Source of the DNA: Chloroflexota bacterium
Lineage (GTDB): Bacteria; Chloroflexota; Dehalococcoidia; Dehalococcoidales; RBG-16-60-22
Assembly (NCBI GenBank): GCA_016875955.1
Contig: VGOH01000011.1
Span: forward strand, 1 to 13,778
Length of the DNA: 13,778 nt
Direction: 5' to 3'
The notes under the pieces are model-generated. The model ran no database searches. It was not told the origin of the DNA and was given only the letters and a program-made list of their open reading frames with translations. Position numbers and translations under genes: made by a program. Positions 1 to 7,578 of this stretch are shown piece after piece; the first letter of the stretch is position 1, and each line of letters starts with the position of its first letter.

Positions 1-1
1 A

Positions 2-178
2 TTTAGGCAGGAATGTGAACGTAGGAGAAGAAATCCCTATAATTTGTTATTAGATATCTGGGATGAGCGTGGACATCGGTCAGTGACAAGTAGAGGACAC
101 ATACCTCAGGATTACGCGGTTGTCACAATTATTGCTATAACGCTTTTCATTGCGCTTATTTTAAGCAACCTTAATTAA
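2..178 (+). CDS. C-terminal fragment of an unknown protein with a hydrophobic tail (5' end outside window)
   Basis: The frame is open from the window edge to a TAA at 176-178, giving 58 residues. The first half is polar and strongly basic (ECERRRRNPYN), and the last 22 residues form one hydrophobic stretch (VVTIIAITLFIALIL) ending SNLN. This looks like a cytoplasmic or basic region followed by a C-terminal membrane segment. The stop lies 8 bases before the stop of the convergent reverse gene, a spacing typical of real convergent neighbours. No family is recognisable from so short a piece. It could be a chance open frame, since 58 codons without a stop is not decisive, but the well-formed terminal transmembrane segment and the tight convergent spacing favour a real gene end. 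Confidence 0.45.
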   Translation, partial: FRQECERRRRNPYNLLLDIWDERGHRSVTSRGHIPQDYAVVTIIAITLFIALILSNLN

Positions 179-186
179 GGTCTACC

Positions 187-852
187 CTATTTCCTGCTAA
201 GAACCAGTCCCACCCCACCTATCAATATTGCCCCCACCGCCGTGGCGGTGGCGATGAAAAGCGTGGCATCGTACCAGAAGCCGCCCGGGAAAAGCATGAT
301 TAAATAGTCCCGGCTCGGGTCAAGCTGCCAGAGCTCATTGGTAAAACTGAGCAGGTGGAACTGGAGAAAGAACTGGTCAAAGTTTAATACGGCGCCTATC
401 CCGAGCACCAGCACCAGGCCTAAAGTCAATCCGCTGCCCCATAACAGTCCCCACGCCAGTTGGCGCCACTCCTTCCGCCATATAACAAAACCAACGAAGG
501 CGAATGAATATATAAGCGTGCCCAGGAATATCCAGTAGTCCAGCCGGAACAGCCCTTTCACGTCTTTCAGGTGAACGACTTCCCGCTCATTAAACAGGGC
601 AAATGTCTGGCCGTCTTTGGTCACGGTCAGGTTGATGTATTCATCGCCAGAATTAAAGTAGCCTATCAACCCTCGGGCGGCTTTATCTAACTCGGTATCA
701 GGCAGGCCCGTCGTCTGGCTCACCCCGTATTTGTCAAAGCCATAATGGTAAAGGGCGAGGCTGTTGGCCGCCCCGCCAATGCTCGCCGAAAGCAAAAGCA
801 AAGGCACGCAGAGGATGAAAAGCCACCTGGCGACCAACATTAAAATTTTCAT
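187..852 (-). CDS. DUF1461/TIGR01906 integral membrane protein, Lit-like (lipoprotein intramolecular transacylase family)
   Basis: This 221-residue protein has about four membrane segments (residues 8-28, 104-124, 132-156 and 195-217) with an extracytoplasmic loop between the first two. Two family hallmarks are visible: FALFNEREVVHLKDVKGLF (84-102) and FHLLSFTNELWQLDPSRDYL (165-184), followed by FPGGFWYD. The family is known as TIGR01906/DUF1461. Its studied member, Lit of Firmicutes, moves an acyl chain within a diacyl lipoprotein to give the lyso form. From memory, its two essential histidines are 72 residues apart; here H94 and H166 are also 72 apart. Membership of the family is well supported, while the transacylase activity is inferred. 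The ATG at 852 has no clear Shine-Dalgarno. It is transcribed divergently from dnaE and convergently with the fragment at 2-178. Confidence 0.8.
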   Translation of the reverse strand: MKILMLVARWLFILCVPLLLLSASIGGAANSLALYHYGFDKYGVSQTTGLPDTELDKAARGLIGYFNSGDEYINLTVTKDGQTFALFNEREVVHLKDVKGLFRLDYWIFLGTLIYSFAFVGFVIWRKEWRQLAWGLLWGSGLTLGLVLVLGIGAVLNFDQFFLQFHLLSFTNELWQLDPSRDYLIMLFPGGFWYDATLFIATATAVGAILIGGVGLVLSRK

Positions 853-913
853 TTTGGTAATCAGATTTTACAATTTTTAAGCTGGACAATGATACTGTGG
901 CAGCGAAACCCTG

Positions 914-922
914 TGTTATAAT
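914..922 (+). promoter_or_regulatory. Extended -10 promoter element upstream of dnaE
   Basis: The sequence TGTTATAAT at 914-922 is a perfect extended -10 (TG, one base, TATAAT). No good -35 is present at the matching distance (around 894-899), which fits an extended -10 promoter. The predicted start near 929 leaves a short leader of about 20 bases before the dnaE ATG at 949. The site lies in the 96-bp divergent gap between the Lit-like gene and dnaE. It is predicted from sequence alone. Confidence 0.55.
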
Positions 923-940
923 TATGTAGATTTTTTCAGC

Positions 941-946
941 AGGGGG
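941..946 (+). promoter_or_regulatory. Ribosome binding site of dnaE
   Basis: AGGGGG at 941-946 lies only two bases before the ATG at 949, closer than usual. The start is nevertheless fixed by the protein, which begins directly with the PHP motif HLHVHTEYSLLDG found at the very N-terminus of DnaE proteins. Confidence 0.4.
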
Positions 947-948
947 CT

Positions 949-3900
949 ATGTTTACTCATCTTCATGTCCATACCGAATACAGCCTGCTTGATGGCATGT
1001 GCCGCATTCCGCAGCTGCTGGCGCGGGCCAAAGAGCTGGGTATGGACAGCCTGGCCATAACCGACCACGGTGCCATGTATGGCGTCATTGAGTTCTACCG
1101 CACCGCCAGGGAGGTGGGGATAAAGCCCATCATCGGCTGTGAGATATACCTGGCGCCGGGAAGTCGCTTCGGCCGCGACGCTCCAGACCGGAACCACTAT
1201 CATCTCATCCTCCTCGCCAGAAATCACACCGGCTACCAGAACCTCATCCAGCTCGTCACCAAGGCGCACCTGGAGGGCTTTTACTACCGGCCGCGGGTGG
1301 ACCGGGGACTTCTGGAACAGCACCACGAAGGGCTCATTGCCCTCAGCAGCTGCCTGGTAGGGGAGATACCACGATTGATTCTGGAGGGCAGGCTTCAGGA
1401 CGCCAAGCAGGCGGCGCAGTGGTACCGGCAGGTGTTCGGCGATTTTTACCTTGAGATACAGCGCCAGCCCATCGCCGAGCTGGAGAAGGTCAATCAGGCC
1501 CTCATCGCCATGAGCGATGAGCTCAATATCCCGCTGGTCGCCACCAATGACATCCACTACGTCAGGCGTGAAGATGCTCAGGCCCATGACCTGCTGCTCT
1601 GCATCGGCACTAACTCCACCGTTAACGATGAGAAGCGGATGAAAATGGCCTCGGATACGCTTTACCTCAGGAGTCCGGAGGAGATGGCCGAGGTTTTTAA
1701 GGATATCCCGCAGGCCCTGGACAATGCGGAGCGGATTGCCAGAATGTGCGACCTCACTCTGGAGTTCGGGCGACTTCACCTGCCCGAGATTGAGTTGCCG
1801 ACGGGCAAAATGGCTGACCAGTATCTGGCTGACCTGTGCCATGAAAATTTAACTAAATACTATCCCCAGCCCACTGAAGAGATAAAACAGCGCCTCGCTT
1901 ACGAGCTTGAGGTCATTGCCAAGACCCAGTTTGCCAACTATTTCCTCGTTGTCTGGGACATCATTTCATTTGTTAAGGAGCGCGATATTCTCTTCGGCGT
2001 TAGAGGCAGCGCTGCGGCCAGCATTGTCCTGCACTGCCTGGGCATCACTGCCGTCGACCCTATTGAACATAAGCTGGTCTTTGAGAGGTTCCTGAACCTG
2101 GAGCGCAAGGAGATGCCGGATATTGACCTTGATTTTCAGGACGACCGCCGTGACGAGGTTATCGCCTACGTTTCCCACAAGTATGGCCAGGACCACGTTG
2201 CCCAGATAATCACCTTCGGCACCCTCGGCGCCAGAGCCGCCATACGGGATGTGGGCCGGGCGCTGGGCATGACCTATGGCGATGTTGACCGCGTGGCCCG
2301 TCTGGTGCCGTACTCACCGACCATGACGCTGGCCAGGGCTTTGAATGAGAACAACGAGCTCAGGAGCATATATCAGGCTGACCAGATAATACGTAACCTG
2401 GTCGATTCCGCGCGGAAGGTGGAGGGGGTCGCCCGCCATGCCAGCACCCATGCTGCCGGCGTGGTCATCTCCCGTGAGCCGCTTACCAGATACGTCCCGC
2501 TGCAGTGGGGCAGCAAGGTCAACGGCCAGGAATCAGTCATGACCCAGTTCTCCATGGACGATATTGCTGAGATAGGCCTGCTCAAGATGGACTTTCTCGG
2601 CCTGGCCAACCTCACCATTCTGGGTAAAGCCAGGGAAATCATTGCCCGCAACCACGGCATTGAAATCGACCTGCACCATATCCCGATGGATGATGCCCGG
2701 ACCTTTGCCCTGCTGTCTGCCGGGGAGACCACCGGCGTCTTTCAGCTGGAAGGGGCGGGCATGCGCCGCTATATCAAAGACCTGAAACCGACCACGTTCA
2801 GCGACATCGCCGCCATGGTGGCGCTCTACCGGCCCGGACCGATGGAGCACATCCCCACCTTCATCAAAGCCAAGCACGGGCTGGAGCCCATCCGCTATCC
2901 CCACCCCGCCCTGGAAAAAATCCTGGAAGAAACCTACGGCGTGATTGTCTATCAGGACCAGGTGCTGTTCATCGTCAGGGAATTTGCCGGCTATAGTCTG
3001 GGACAGGCAGACATTTTCCGCAAGGCGATGGGCAAGAAAATCGCCGAGGTGATGAAGAAAGAGAGGCGGAGTTTTATTGAAGGCGCCAGGAAAAAAGGGT
3101 TCTCGGCCGACCTCGCCACTCAGGTCTTCAATCTTATAGAGCCGTTTGCCGGCTACGCCTTCAACAAGGCGCACAGCGTGAGCTATGCCCTTATTGCCTA
3201 TCAGACGGCTTATCTCAAAGCAAACTACCCGGCAGAGTACATGACGGCCTTCCTTACCATCCACGCCGACCAGCCGGAGAAAGTGGCCAGCGCCGTTGCC
3301 GAGTGCCGCCGTCTGGGCATCAGCGTGCTGCCGCCGGATATAAACCGCAGCCAGGTTAATTTTGCCATTGAGAAGGAAGGCGAGGCATCGGCCATACGCT
3401 TTGGCCTGGCGGCGATAAAGAATGTGGGGCCGGGGGCGGTTGAGCCGATGGTGGCGGAAAAGGCAAAAAACGGGGAGTTCAAGTCCATTGAGGACCTGTG
3501 CCGCCGCTGTGACCTGCGCGGCGTAAACCGGCGTGTCATAGAGAGCCTGATTAAAGCCGGTGCCTTTGACTCTCTGGGCAGCCGGGCATCGTTGCTGAGC
3601 AATGTGAACCGCATTATCTCTCTGGCACAGCGGGAGCAGCAACTGCGCCAGTCAGGACAGGTGACCATGTTCGACCTGTGGGGGGAGGCAATGCCGGTGC
3701 CGATGCCGGACCTTGAGCTGGAGGCGGCGGAAGATGTCCCCATGAAAGAAAAGCTCGCCTGGGAGAAGGAATTGACCGGCGTCTACCTCTCCCAGCACCC
3801 ATTCAGCGCTGTGGCCGGTGAACTGAGCGCCGAAGCCACCCTGGTCGGGCAGGTTGACACCGAGCTGGTCGGGCAGGCGGTGGACATTGTGGGCATGGTG

Positions 3901-4470
3901 GGGTCGGTGCGTCAGCTCTTTACCCGGGAGGGGAAACCTTTTGCCAGCGCGGTGCTTGAGGACCTGAGCGGGCAGGTTGAAATCATGGTCTGGCCCAAGG
4001 TTTTTGCGGAAAAAGGTGAGCTGTGGCAGGAGGGGAACATCCTTGAAGTGACCGGCAAGGTGAGGATGAGAGAGGACAGGGTGCAGTTGAGCTGTGAAGA
4101 TGCCCGTCTTTACCAGCCATCGGCGGAAAAGATGGCGGAGGCGAAGGAGGCAGAGCCGGCCCAGATGCCGGCCGCTGTGGCACCTTTGAAGACGGAAGCT
4201 GTGCCTCGCGGGACACCAGTGGCAAAGCGCCGTCTGGTCATCAGCATCAATCAGACCAGTGATGCCGAGGGAGATAGAGCCAACCTGCATCGGATAAAAG
4301 AGATATTAAGGAGTTACCCCGGACATGACGAGGTGAACTTAAAGGTAAGCAACGGCAATAAAATAACTCGGATGCGCTTTTTTGATATCTATGCTGACTA
4401 CTGCCCCGAACTGCACGAGCGTCTGGCGGCGGTGGTGGGGGAAGAGAGTCTTAAACTGGAGAAGAAGTGA
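949..4470 (+). CDS. dnaE: DNA polymerase III subunit alpha (DnaE1 type)
   Basis: This is the replicative DNA polymerase, which extends primers at the replication fork as part of the Pol III holoenzyme. Its 1173 residues match DnaE1 in length and order. An N-terminal PHP domain (1 to about 210) starts HLHVHTEYSLLDG. The C-family polymerase core carries the catalytic aspartates in PDIDLDF (D391, D393) and in KMDFLGL (D548). A helix-hairpin-helix region lies near 845-875 (RGVNRRVIESLIKAGAFDSLG), and an OB fold spans about 975-1050 (VDIVGMVGSV). A C-terminal domain from about 1090 (RRLVISI to VVGEESLKL) resembles the tau-binding end. All PHP metal-ligand positions look intact (H6, H8, D15, H40, E65, H85, C135, D201, H203), so proofreading by this domain is plausible. 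No separate DnaQ-type exonuclease domain is inserted, so it is not PolC. The stop overlaps the radC start. Confidence 0.97.
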   Translation: MFTHLHVHTEYSLLDGMCRIPQLLARAKELGMDSLAITDHGAMYGVIEFYRTAREVGIKPIIGCEIYLAPGSRFGRDAPDRNHYHLILLARNHTGYQNLIQLVTKAHLEGFYYRPRVDRGLLEQHHEGLIALSSCLVGEIPRLILEGRLQDAKQAAQWYRQVFGDFYLEIQRQPIAELEKVNQALIAMSDELNIPLVATNDIHYVRREDAQAHDLLLCIGTNSTVNDEKRMKMASDTLYLRSPEEMAEVFKDIPQALDNAERIARMCDLTLEFGRLHLPEIELPTGKMADQYLADLCHENLTKYYPQPTEEIKQRLAYELEVIAKTQFANYFLVVWDIISFVKERDILFGVRGSAAASIVLHCLGITAVDPIEHKLVFERFLNLERKEMPDIDLDFQDDRRDEVIAYVSHKYGQDHVAQIITFGTLGARAAIRDVGRALGMTYGDVDRVARLVPYSPTMTLARALNENNELRSIYQADQIIRNLVDSARKVEGVARHASTHAAGVVISREPLTRYVPLQWGSKVNGQESVMTQFSMDDIAEIGLLKMDFLGLANLTILGKAREIIARNHGIEIDLHHIPMDDARTFALLSAGETTGVFQLEGAGMRRYIKDLKPTTFSDIAAMVALYRPGPMEHIPTFIKAKHGLEPIRYPHPALEKILEETYGVIVYQDQVLFIVREFAGYSLGQADIFRKAMGKKIAEVMKKERRSFIEGARKKGFSADLATQVFNLIEPFAGYAFNKAHSVSYALIAYQTAYLKANYPAEYMTAFLTIHADQPEKVASAVAECRRLGISVLPPDINRSQVNFAIEKEGEASAIRFGLAAIKNVGPGAVEPMVAEKAKNGEFKSIEDLCRRCDLRGVNRRVIESLIKAGAFDSLGSRASLLSNVNRIISLAQREQQLRQSGQVTMFDLWGEAMPVPMPDLELEAAEDVPMKEKLAWEKELTGVYLSQHPFSAVAGELSAEATLVGQVDTELVGQAVDIVGMVGSVRQLFTREGKPFASAVLEDLSGQVEIMVWPKVFAEKGELWQEGNILEVTGKVRMREDRVQLSCEDARLYQPSAEKMAEAKEAEPAQMPAAVAPLKTEAVPRGTPVAKRRLVISINQTSDAEGDRANLHRIKEILRSYPGHDEVNLKVSNGNKITRMRFFDIYADYCPELHERLAAVVGEESLKLEKK

Positions 4471-5261
4471 GGTTAGCACCGATGCCTCCCGAAGAGATTC
4501 ATAAAGGCCACCGCAGACGGCTCAGAGAAAAGTTCCTGAAGTCCGGGCTGTCCGGGTTCCACGACTATGAAATCGTGGAGCTGCTGCTGACGCTGGGGGC
4601 GCCGCGCCGGGACTGCAAACCACAGGCGAAAGAAGCGCTGAAGCGCTTCAAAACACTGCGGGGGGTGCTATCGGCCTCCACGGAGGAGCTGCAGGAGATT
4701 GAAGGCGTCGGTCCACACAGTGCCTTCGGCATCAGGCTGGCCCGGGAGATAGCTCAGGAGTTCCTCAAGGGGAAAATCATGGACCAGCCTTTTTTTAAGT
4801 CTTCCCGCGAGATATTTGATTACCTGTATCACGCCATGCGCGACCTCAAAAAGGAACTGTTCAAGGTCATTTATCTCAGCAGTCAGAACCAGATTATTGA
4901 AGTGGCCGATGTCTTTGAAGGGACGGTGGACGGCAGTGCCATATCGCCGCGTGAAATCGTGGAGGGGGCGTTGAAGGCAAAAGCGGCTGCCCTGATATTC
5001 GTGCACAATCACCCCTCCGGCAAGCCCGCCCCCAGCAGCAGCGACAGGGAACTGACCAGGGAGCTGGTTTACGTCGGCAAAATCATGCAGATGAAGGTCG
5101 TCGACCATATCATCATCGGCAATGACCGTTACTACAGCTTCGCCGATGAGGGGCTTATTGAAGAATACGAGATGGACTTCTTAAACCTGAGGCTGCGGGG
5201 GACTGCCGAGGCCAGGCAGCGCATTTATCAGGCCAGGCTGATAAGGGATAAGAAACGCTAG
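4467..5261 (+). CDS. radC: RadC/JAB-domain protein (UPF0758 family)
   Basis: The protein has 264 residues if the GTG at 4467 is the start. This GTG overlaps the dnaE stop as GTGA, with GGAG five bases upstream. An ATG at 4482 preceded by GAGG at nine bases is an equally good start and would remove five residues. The N-terminal part (about 5-105) is the helix-hairpin-helix region typical of the family (GHRRRLREKFL, then LQEIEGVGPHSAFGIRLA). The C-terminal JAB/MPN domain carries the metalloprotease-like motif HNHPSGKPAPSSSD, with H180, H182 and D193 as probable zinc ligands. A tail of about 30 residues rich in Arg and Glu follows the usual RadC end. The old link to DNA repair is not established for the family, and its biochemical role is unknown. 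Co-transcription with dnaE is inferred from the overlap. Confidence 0.9.
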   Translation: MRLAPMPPEEIHKGHRRRLREKFLKSGLSGFHDYEIVELLLTLGAPRRDCKPQAKEALKRFKTLRGVLSASTEELQEIEGVGPHSAFGIRLAREIAQEFLKGKIMDQPFFKSSREIFDYLYHAMRDLKKELFKVIYLSSQNQIIEVADVFEGTVDGSAISPREIVEGALKAKAAALIFVHNHPSGKPAPSSSDRELTRELVYVGKIMQMKVVDHIIIGNDRYYSFADEGLIEEYEMDFLNLRLRGTAEARQRIYQARLIRDKKR

Positions 5262-5515
5262 CTGTTATCCGCCGGCCGGCGGCGCTGGAGGGTGGCCCCG
5301 AGCACAATCAGTATTGCCCCGAGTAAAATGCTGACCACCACCTTGATGAGCAGCGGGAAATCCATGGTTAGGAAGAAGGCATAGGTGTACAGGCCGGTGA
5401 GGTAGGCAATCCCGCGTACCACGGTATGTGCCCGGATTGGCTTCTGCTTTACCCCGCGGTAAATCAGCCAGCCGATGAGCGCCAGCGAGGCCAGCGCGGC
5501 GACAGTGGTCAGCAT
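5258..5515 (-). CDS. Small membrane protein, three predicted transmembrane segments, unknown function
   Basis: This 85-residue hydrophobic protein has segments near 2-20 (TTVAALASLALIGWLIY), 30-52 and 55-78 (FPLLIKVVVSILLGAILIVL), and a basic end (QRRRPADNS). No domain family is recognised. It is the last gene of the reverse-strand operon. Its ATG at 5515 lies five bases after the stop of the 60-residue gene upstream, and GGTGGTGA within that gene's end can serve as Shine-Dalgarno. Its TAG stop overlaps the radC TAG by four bases in a shared CTAG. Tight operon spacing, a sensible ribosome site and clean membrane topology support a real gene. Confidence 0.65.
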   Translation of the reverse strand: MLTTVAALASLALIGWLIYRGVKQKPIRAHTVVRGIAYLTGLYTYAFFLTMDFPLLIKVVVSILLGAILIVLGATLQRRRPADNS

Positions 5516-5520
5516 TCAGT

Positions 5521-5703
5521 TCACCACCCTATGTCCTCAAAGTATTTGCTCAGAAAGGCGAACATGGCCACAGTGAGCAGCAGCGAGGCCAGTTTCCCGG
5601 CTTCTGACAGATGTTTGACATACTCGGCGGCCAGATAGCCCACGCCGGCCAGGCAGAAGAGAATGCCGAAGCCGAATAAAACGTATTCCAGTCTTATATT
5701 CAA
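5521..5703 (-). CDS. Small two-transmembrane protein, unknown function (TTG start)
   Basis: This 60-residue protein has two hydrophobic helices (about 6-27, VLFGFGILFCLAGVGYLAAEY, and 36-52, GKLASLLLTVAMFAFL) joined by a short polar loop, and it ends KYFEDIGW. The start is TTG at 5703, supported by a strong GGAGGA seven bases upstream (5711-5716 on the reverse strand). The Shine-Dalgarno sits in the 15-base gap after the stop of the 170-residue gene. No family is recognised. With its neighbours it forms a set of three envelope proteins of unknown role downstream of hpf. Confidence 0.6.
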   Translation of the reverse strand: MNIRLEYVLFGFGILFCLAGVGYLAAEYVKHLSEAGKLASLLLTVAMFAFLSKYFEDIGW

Positions 5704-5710
5704 CTTATAT

Positions 5711-5716
5711 TCCTCC
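5711..5716 (-). promoter_or_regulatory. Shine-Dalgarno deciding a TTG start
   Basis: Read on the reverse strand, GGAGGA occupies 5716-5711 and is followed by seven bases and then TTG at 5703. No ATG occurs at a comparable distance, so this site is the main evidence that the 60-residue gene starts at TTG. Confidence 0.55.
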
Positions 5717-5718
5717 GG

Positions 5719-6231
5719 TTACCTCGGTGGTGCCGGCACCGCCTTTATCGGATAAGGCGGCGGATTAATGTACAGGATGATATTCCGCTCAATTTCGCCG
5801 TGTTTGATGGTCAGCGTGTAGTCAAAGCGCTGCTCGGGTTGGGCATCTGGAGGTATCAGCGCCGTGGTATCAAGCGTCCATTCTATCTGGTCCTTTTTGA
5901 AAGCCCCGATGGCGATGTGCCGGGAAAGCACATCGCTGACCTTCTCCTGCATCTGCCAGATTGTCACCTCAATATCTGCCTCATAGCTGGAAAACCGCCG
6001 GTTATCAATTTCATAGCGAAGGAAAGCTTTATCCCCCTGCGTTATCCCTACGGACCAGTACGGGTCATTGCGCTGCCAGACGTCCGCCTCTATCTTTTGC
6101 TCACGCTCCTCGGCAGTAATATAGACGGTATCATAAACGCCCATATAGCCATCGGCAATGAAGATGGCGATTATGCCGAAAAAACAGAGGAGAGTGAGAT
6201 ACAGGTACAGGTTCCTTCTTTTAATAGCCAT
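5719..6231 (-). CDS. Membrane-anchored extracytoplasmic protein of unknown function
   Basis: This 170-residue protein has a basic start (MAIKRRN), one hydrophobic segment at about 8-27 (LYLYLTLLCFFGIIAIFIAD) and no cleavage site or lipobox that I can see, so a signal anchor is likely. The remainder is polar, rich in aromatic residues and apparently beta-rich, with alternating strands such as AFLRYEI, ADIEVTIWQM, RFDYTLTI and RNIILYIN. This suggests an Ig-like or similar sandwich outside the membrane. It ends in a proline-rich tail (NPPPYPIKAVPAPPR). I recognise no family. It follows hpf by 45 bases. No good Shine-Dalgarno precedes the ATG at 6231; an AT-rich stretch with GATAAT lies just upstream and could be a weak promoter. 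Confidence 0.65.
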   Translation of the reverse strand: MAIKRRNLYLYLTLLCFFGIIAIFIADGYMGVYDTVYITAEEREQKIEADVWQRNDPYWSVGITQGDKAFLRYEIDNRRFSSYEADIEVTIWQMQEKVSDVLSRHIAIGAFKKDQIEWTLDTTALIPPDAQPEQRFDYTLTIKHGEIERNIILYINPPPYPIKAVPAPPR

Positions 6232-6276
6232 ACTTTACTTTATTATCCCACAATTGCCGCCGGTTTTAAAAATTTA

Positions 6277-6813
6277 TTACATTTCCGGCTCAATCAGGCC
6301 GTAGTTGCCGTCTTTGCGCTGGTACAGCACGCTAAATTTATCCGTGTCCGTATTGAGGAAGAAGAAAAAGCTGTGTCCCAGCGCCAACATCTGTTCGGCG
6401 GCCTCAGGAACGGACATGGGCTTCATGATGAACCGTTTTACCTTCACTACTTCCGGTCCGTGTCTGGGCGGCTCTTCTTTGAATTCACCTCGCGCCAGGG
6501 AGCTCCCCTTTCCTTTGTCGTAAAGCTTTCCTTTCCGCCGCTCCAGTTGGCGGTCCAGCACGGTCGCGGTTTTATCGATTGCCTGAAACAGGTCCTGGCC
6601 ACGCTCCTCGCTGTGCAGGCTGATGCCGTTGCCGACCACGCTGGCCCGCACTATGAACTGCTGCTGGGGCGAGCGGGTCTTTTCCTGAGCGATTTCCACA
6701 ATGGACTCAATGATATTGGGGAAATGGCGTGTTAGTTTCCCGATTTTGCGCTCAATATAGCGGCGCAAGTCTGCGGCTATTTCCATATTCTGTCCCGTAA
6801 TCTGCAGTTCCAT
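6277..6813 (-). CDS. hpf: Ribosome hibernation promoting factor, long form (HPF/RaiA/YfiA)
   Basis: Long HPF binds the 30S subunit in the tRNA/mRNA channel during starvation, and its C-terminal domain dimerises to pair two 70S ribosomes into inactive 100S particles. The N-terminal domain (1-97) begins MELQITGQNMEIAADLRRYI and contains the basic helix RQLERRKGKLYDKGKG. A charged linker spans about 98-120. The C-terminal dimerisation domain (122-176) shows the conserved run KVKRFIMKPMSVPEAAEQML followed by FFFFLNTDTDKFSVLYQRKDGNYGLIEPE. At 178 residues it has the usual long-form size. The ATG at 6813 is preceded by AGAGGAGAAG, and the gene begins 22 bases after comF, so the two are probably co-transcribed. 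Confidence 0.95.
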   Translation of the reverse strand: MELQITGQNMEIAADLRRYIERKIGKLTRHFPNIIESIVEIAQEKTRSPQQQFIVRASVVGNGISLHSEERGQDLFQAIDKTATVLDRQLERRKGKLYDKGKGSSLARGEFKEEPPRHGPEVVKVKRFIMKPMSVPEAAEQMLALGHSFFFFLNTDTDKFSVLYQRKDGNYGLIEPEM

Positions 6814-6835
6814 CTTCTCCTCTTACTCCAGAAAG

Positions 6836-7537
6836 TTAAATCTCTCGCGCCATGGTCAGCCCCCATACCGAAGCGGCACCGCTGGCTTTCAGCACCACAG
6901 CGCAGGCGTCCAGGGTGGCTCCGGAGGTAGCCACATCGTCAAGCAGCAGCACGTGTCTTTCCCGGAGCCTGTGGTCACGGCAGGCGAAAGACTCAGCCAT
7001 ATTAAGTTTGCGTTCGGCCACGGTCGCAGTCCGCGCCTGCGGTAGTGTATGCCGTCGGCGCACCAGAACATCATCAATTACCGGCATATTTATTAACCTG
7101 CCCAGCTCCTTGGCCAGCAGCCCGGCCTGGTTATAGCCGCGCTCTCTCAATCGTTTCCGGTGCAGGGGTACCGGCACCAGGACATCCACGTCCAGCGGGC
7201 TGCTATTGAGGTACTCCTGCAGCATCTCGGCCAGAGGCACGGCCAGAGCCCTCAGGTTCTGGTATTTTAACTGATGAATCGCCTCGCGCATGGCGCCTTC
7301 AAAGCGGAACGGGGAGCGGATGCCGTCAATCGCTGCCAGCCAGCCAGCACAATCGGGACACAGCATACCACCGGGCTGGGGACGGCCACACCTGGGGCAT
7401 ATGGGGGGTGTTATCCGTGGCAGCGCCCGGCGGCAGGAAGGGCAGATAAAAGCGCCCTCTTGGCCGCAGCCGATGCAATAGCGGGGAAAGAGTAAATCAA
7501 GTGCTGTGCCTCTGAGTTTCTTTAACTGAGGAAGCAC
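6836..7537 (-). CDS. comF: ComF family phosphoribosyltransferase-like protein with double zinc ribbon
   Basis: ComF proteins are needed for DNA uptake in naturally competent bacteria, where they act in the cytoplasm with the ComFA helicase, but they are widespread in species not known to be competent. The N-terminal part has eight cysteines in CxxC pairs (C21/C24, C32/C35, C47/C50, C60/C63), forming two zinc-binding knuckles. The C-terminal PRTase fold has RERGYNQA (131-138) and the PRPP-loop motif VLLLDDVATSGAT (196-208). At 233 residues it is full length. The start is GTG at 7537, preceded by AGGTG five bases upstream; the family's usual opening (LLFPRYCIGCG) falls soon after it. No comFA lies in the window. 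It sits between a zinc-ribbon gene and hpf. Confidence 0.92.
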   Translation of the reverse strand: MLPQLKKLRGTALDLLFPRYCIGCGQEGAFICPSCRRALPRITPPICPRCGRPQPGGMLCPDCAGWLAAIDGIRSPFRFEGAMREAIHQLKYQNLRALAVPLAEMLQEYLNSSPLDVDVLVPVPLHRKRLRERGYNQAGLLAKELGRLINMPVIDDVLVRRRHTLPQARTATVAERKLNMAESFACRDHRLRERHVLLLDDVATSGATLDACAVVLKASGAASVWGLTMAREI

Positions 7538-7578
7538 GGTATCACCTGATACATGCGTTTTTGCGGCGATTCGGTGGG

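Noticed and set aside
853..900. Reverse-strand promoter for the Lit-like gene (TTGTCC and TAAAAT)
   Set aside because: The spacing between the two elements is only 13 bases, outside the usual 16-18, and each is a moderate match.
922..1842. Long open frame of about 306 codons on the reverse strand inside dnaE
   Set aside because: It lies fully antisense to the well-conserved PHP domain of dnaE, its translation shows no recognisable domain, and long antisense frames are expected in GC-rich coding sequence.
2533..3642. Open frame of about 369 codons antisense to the dnaE polymerase core
   Set aside because: Its translation has low-complexity composition and no motif, while the forward frame carries conserved DnaE sequence throughout.
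5800..6735. Forward open frame of about 311 codons across the 170-residue gene and hpf
   Set aside because: It is antisense to the strongly conserved hpf sequence and has no ribosome site or domain of its own.
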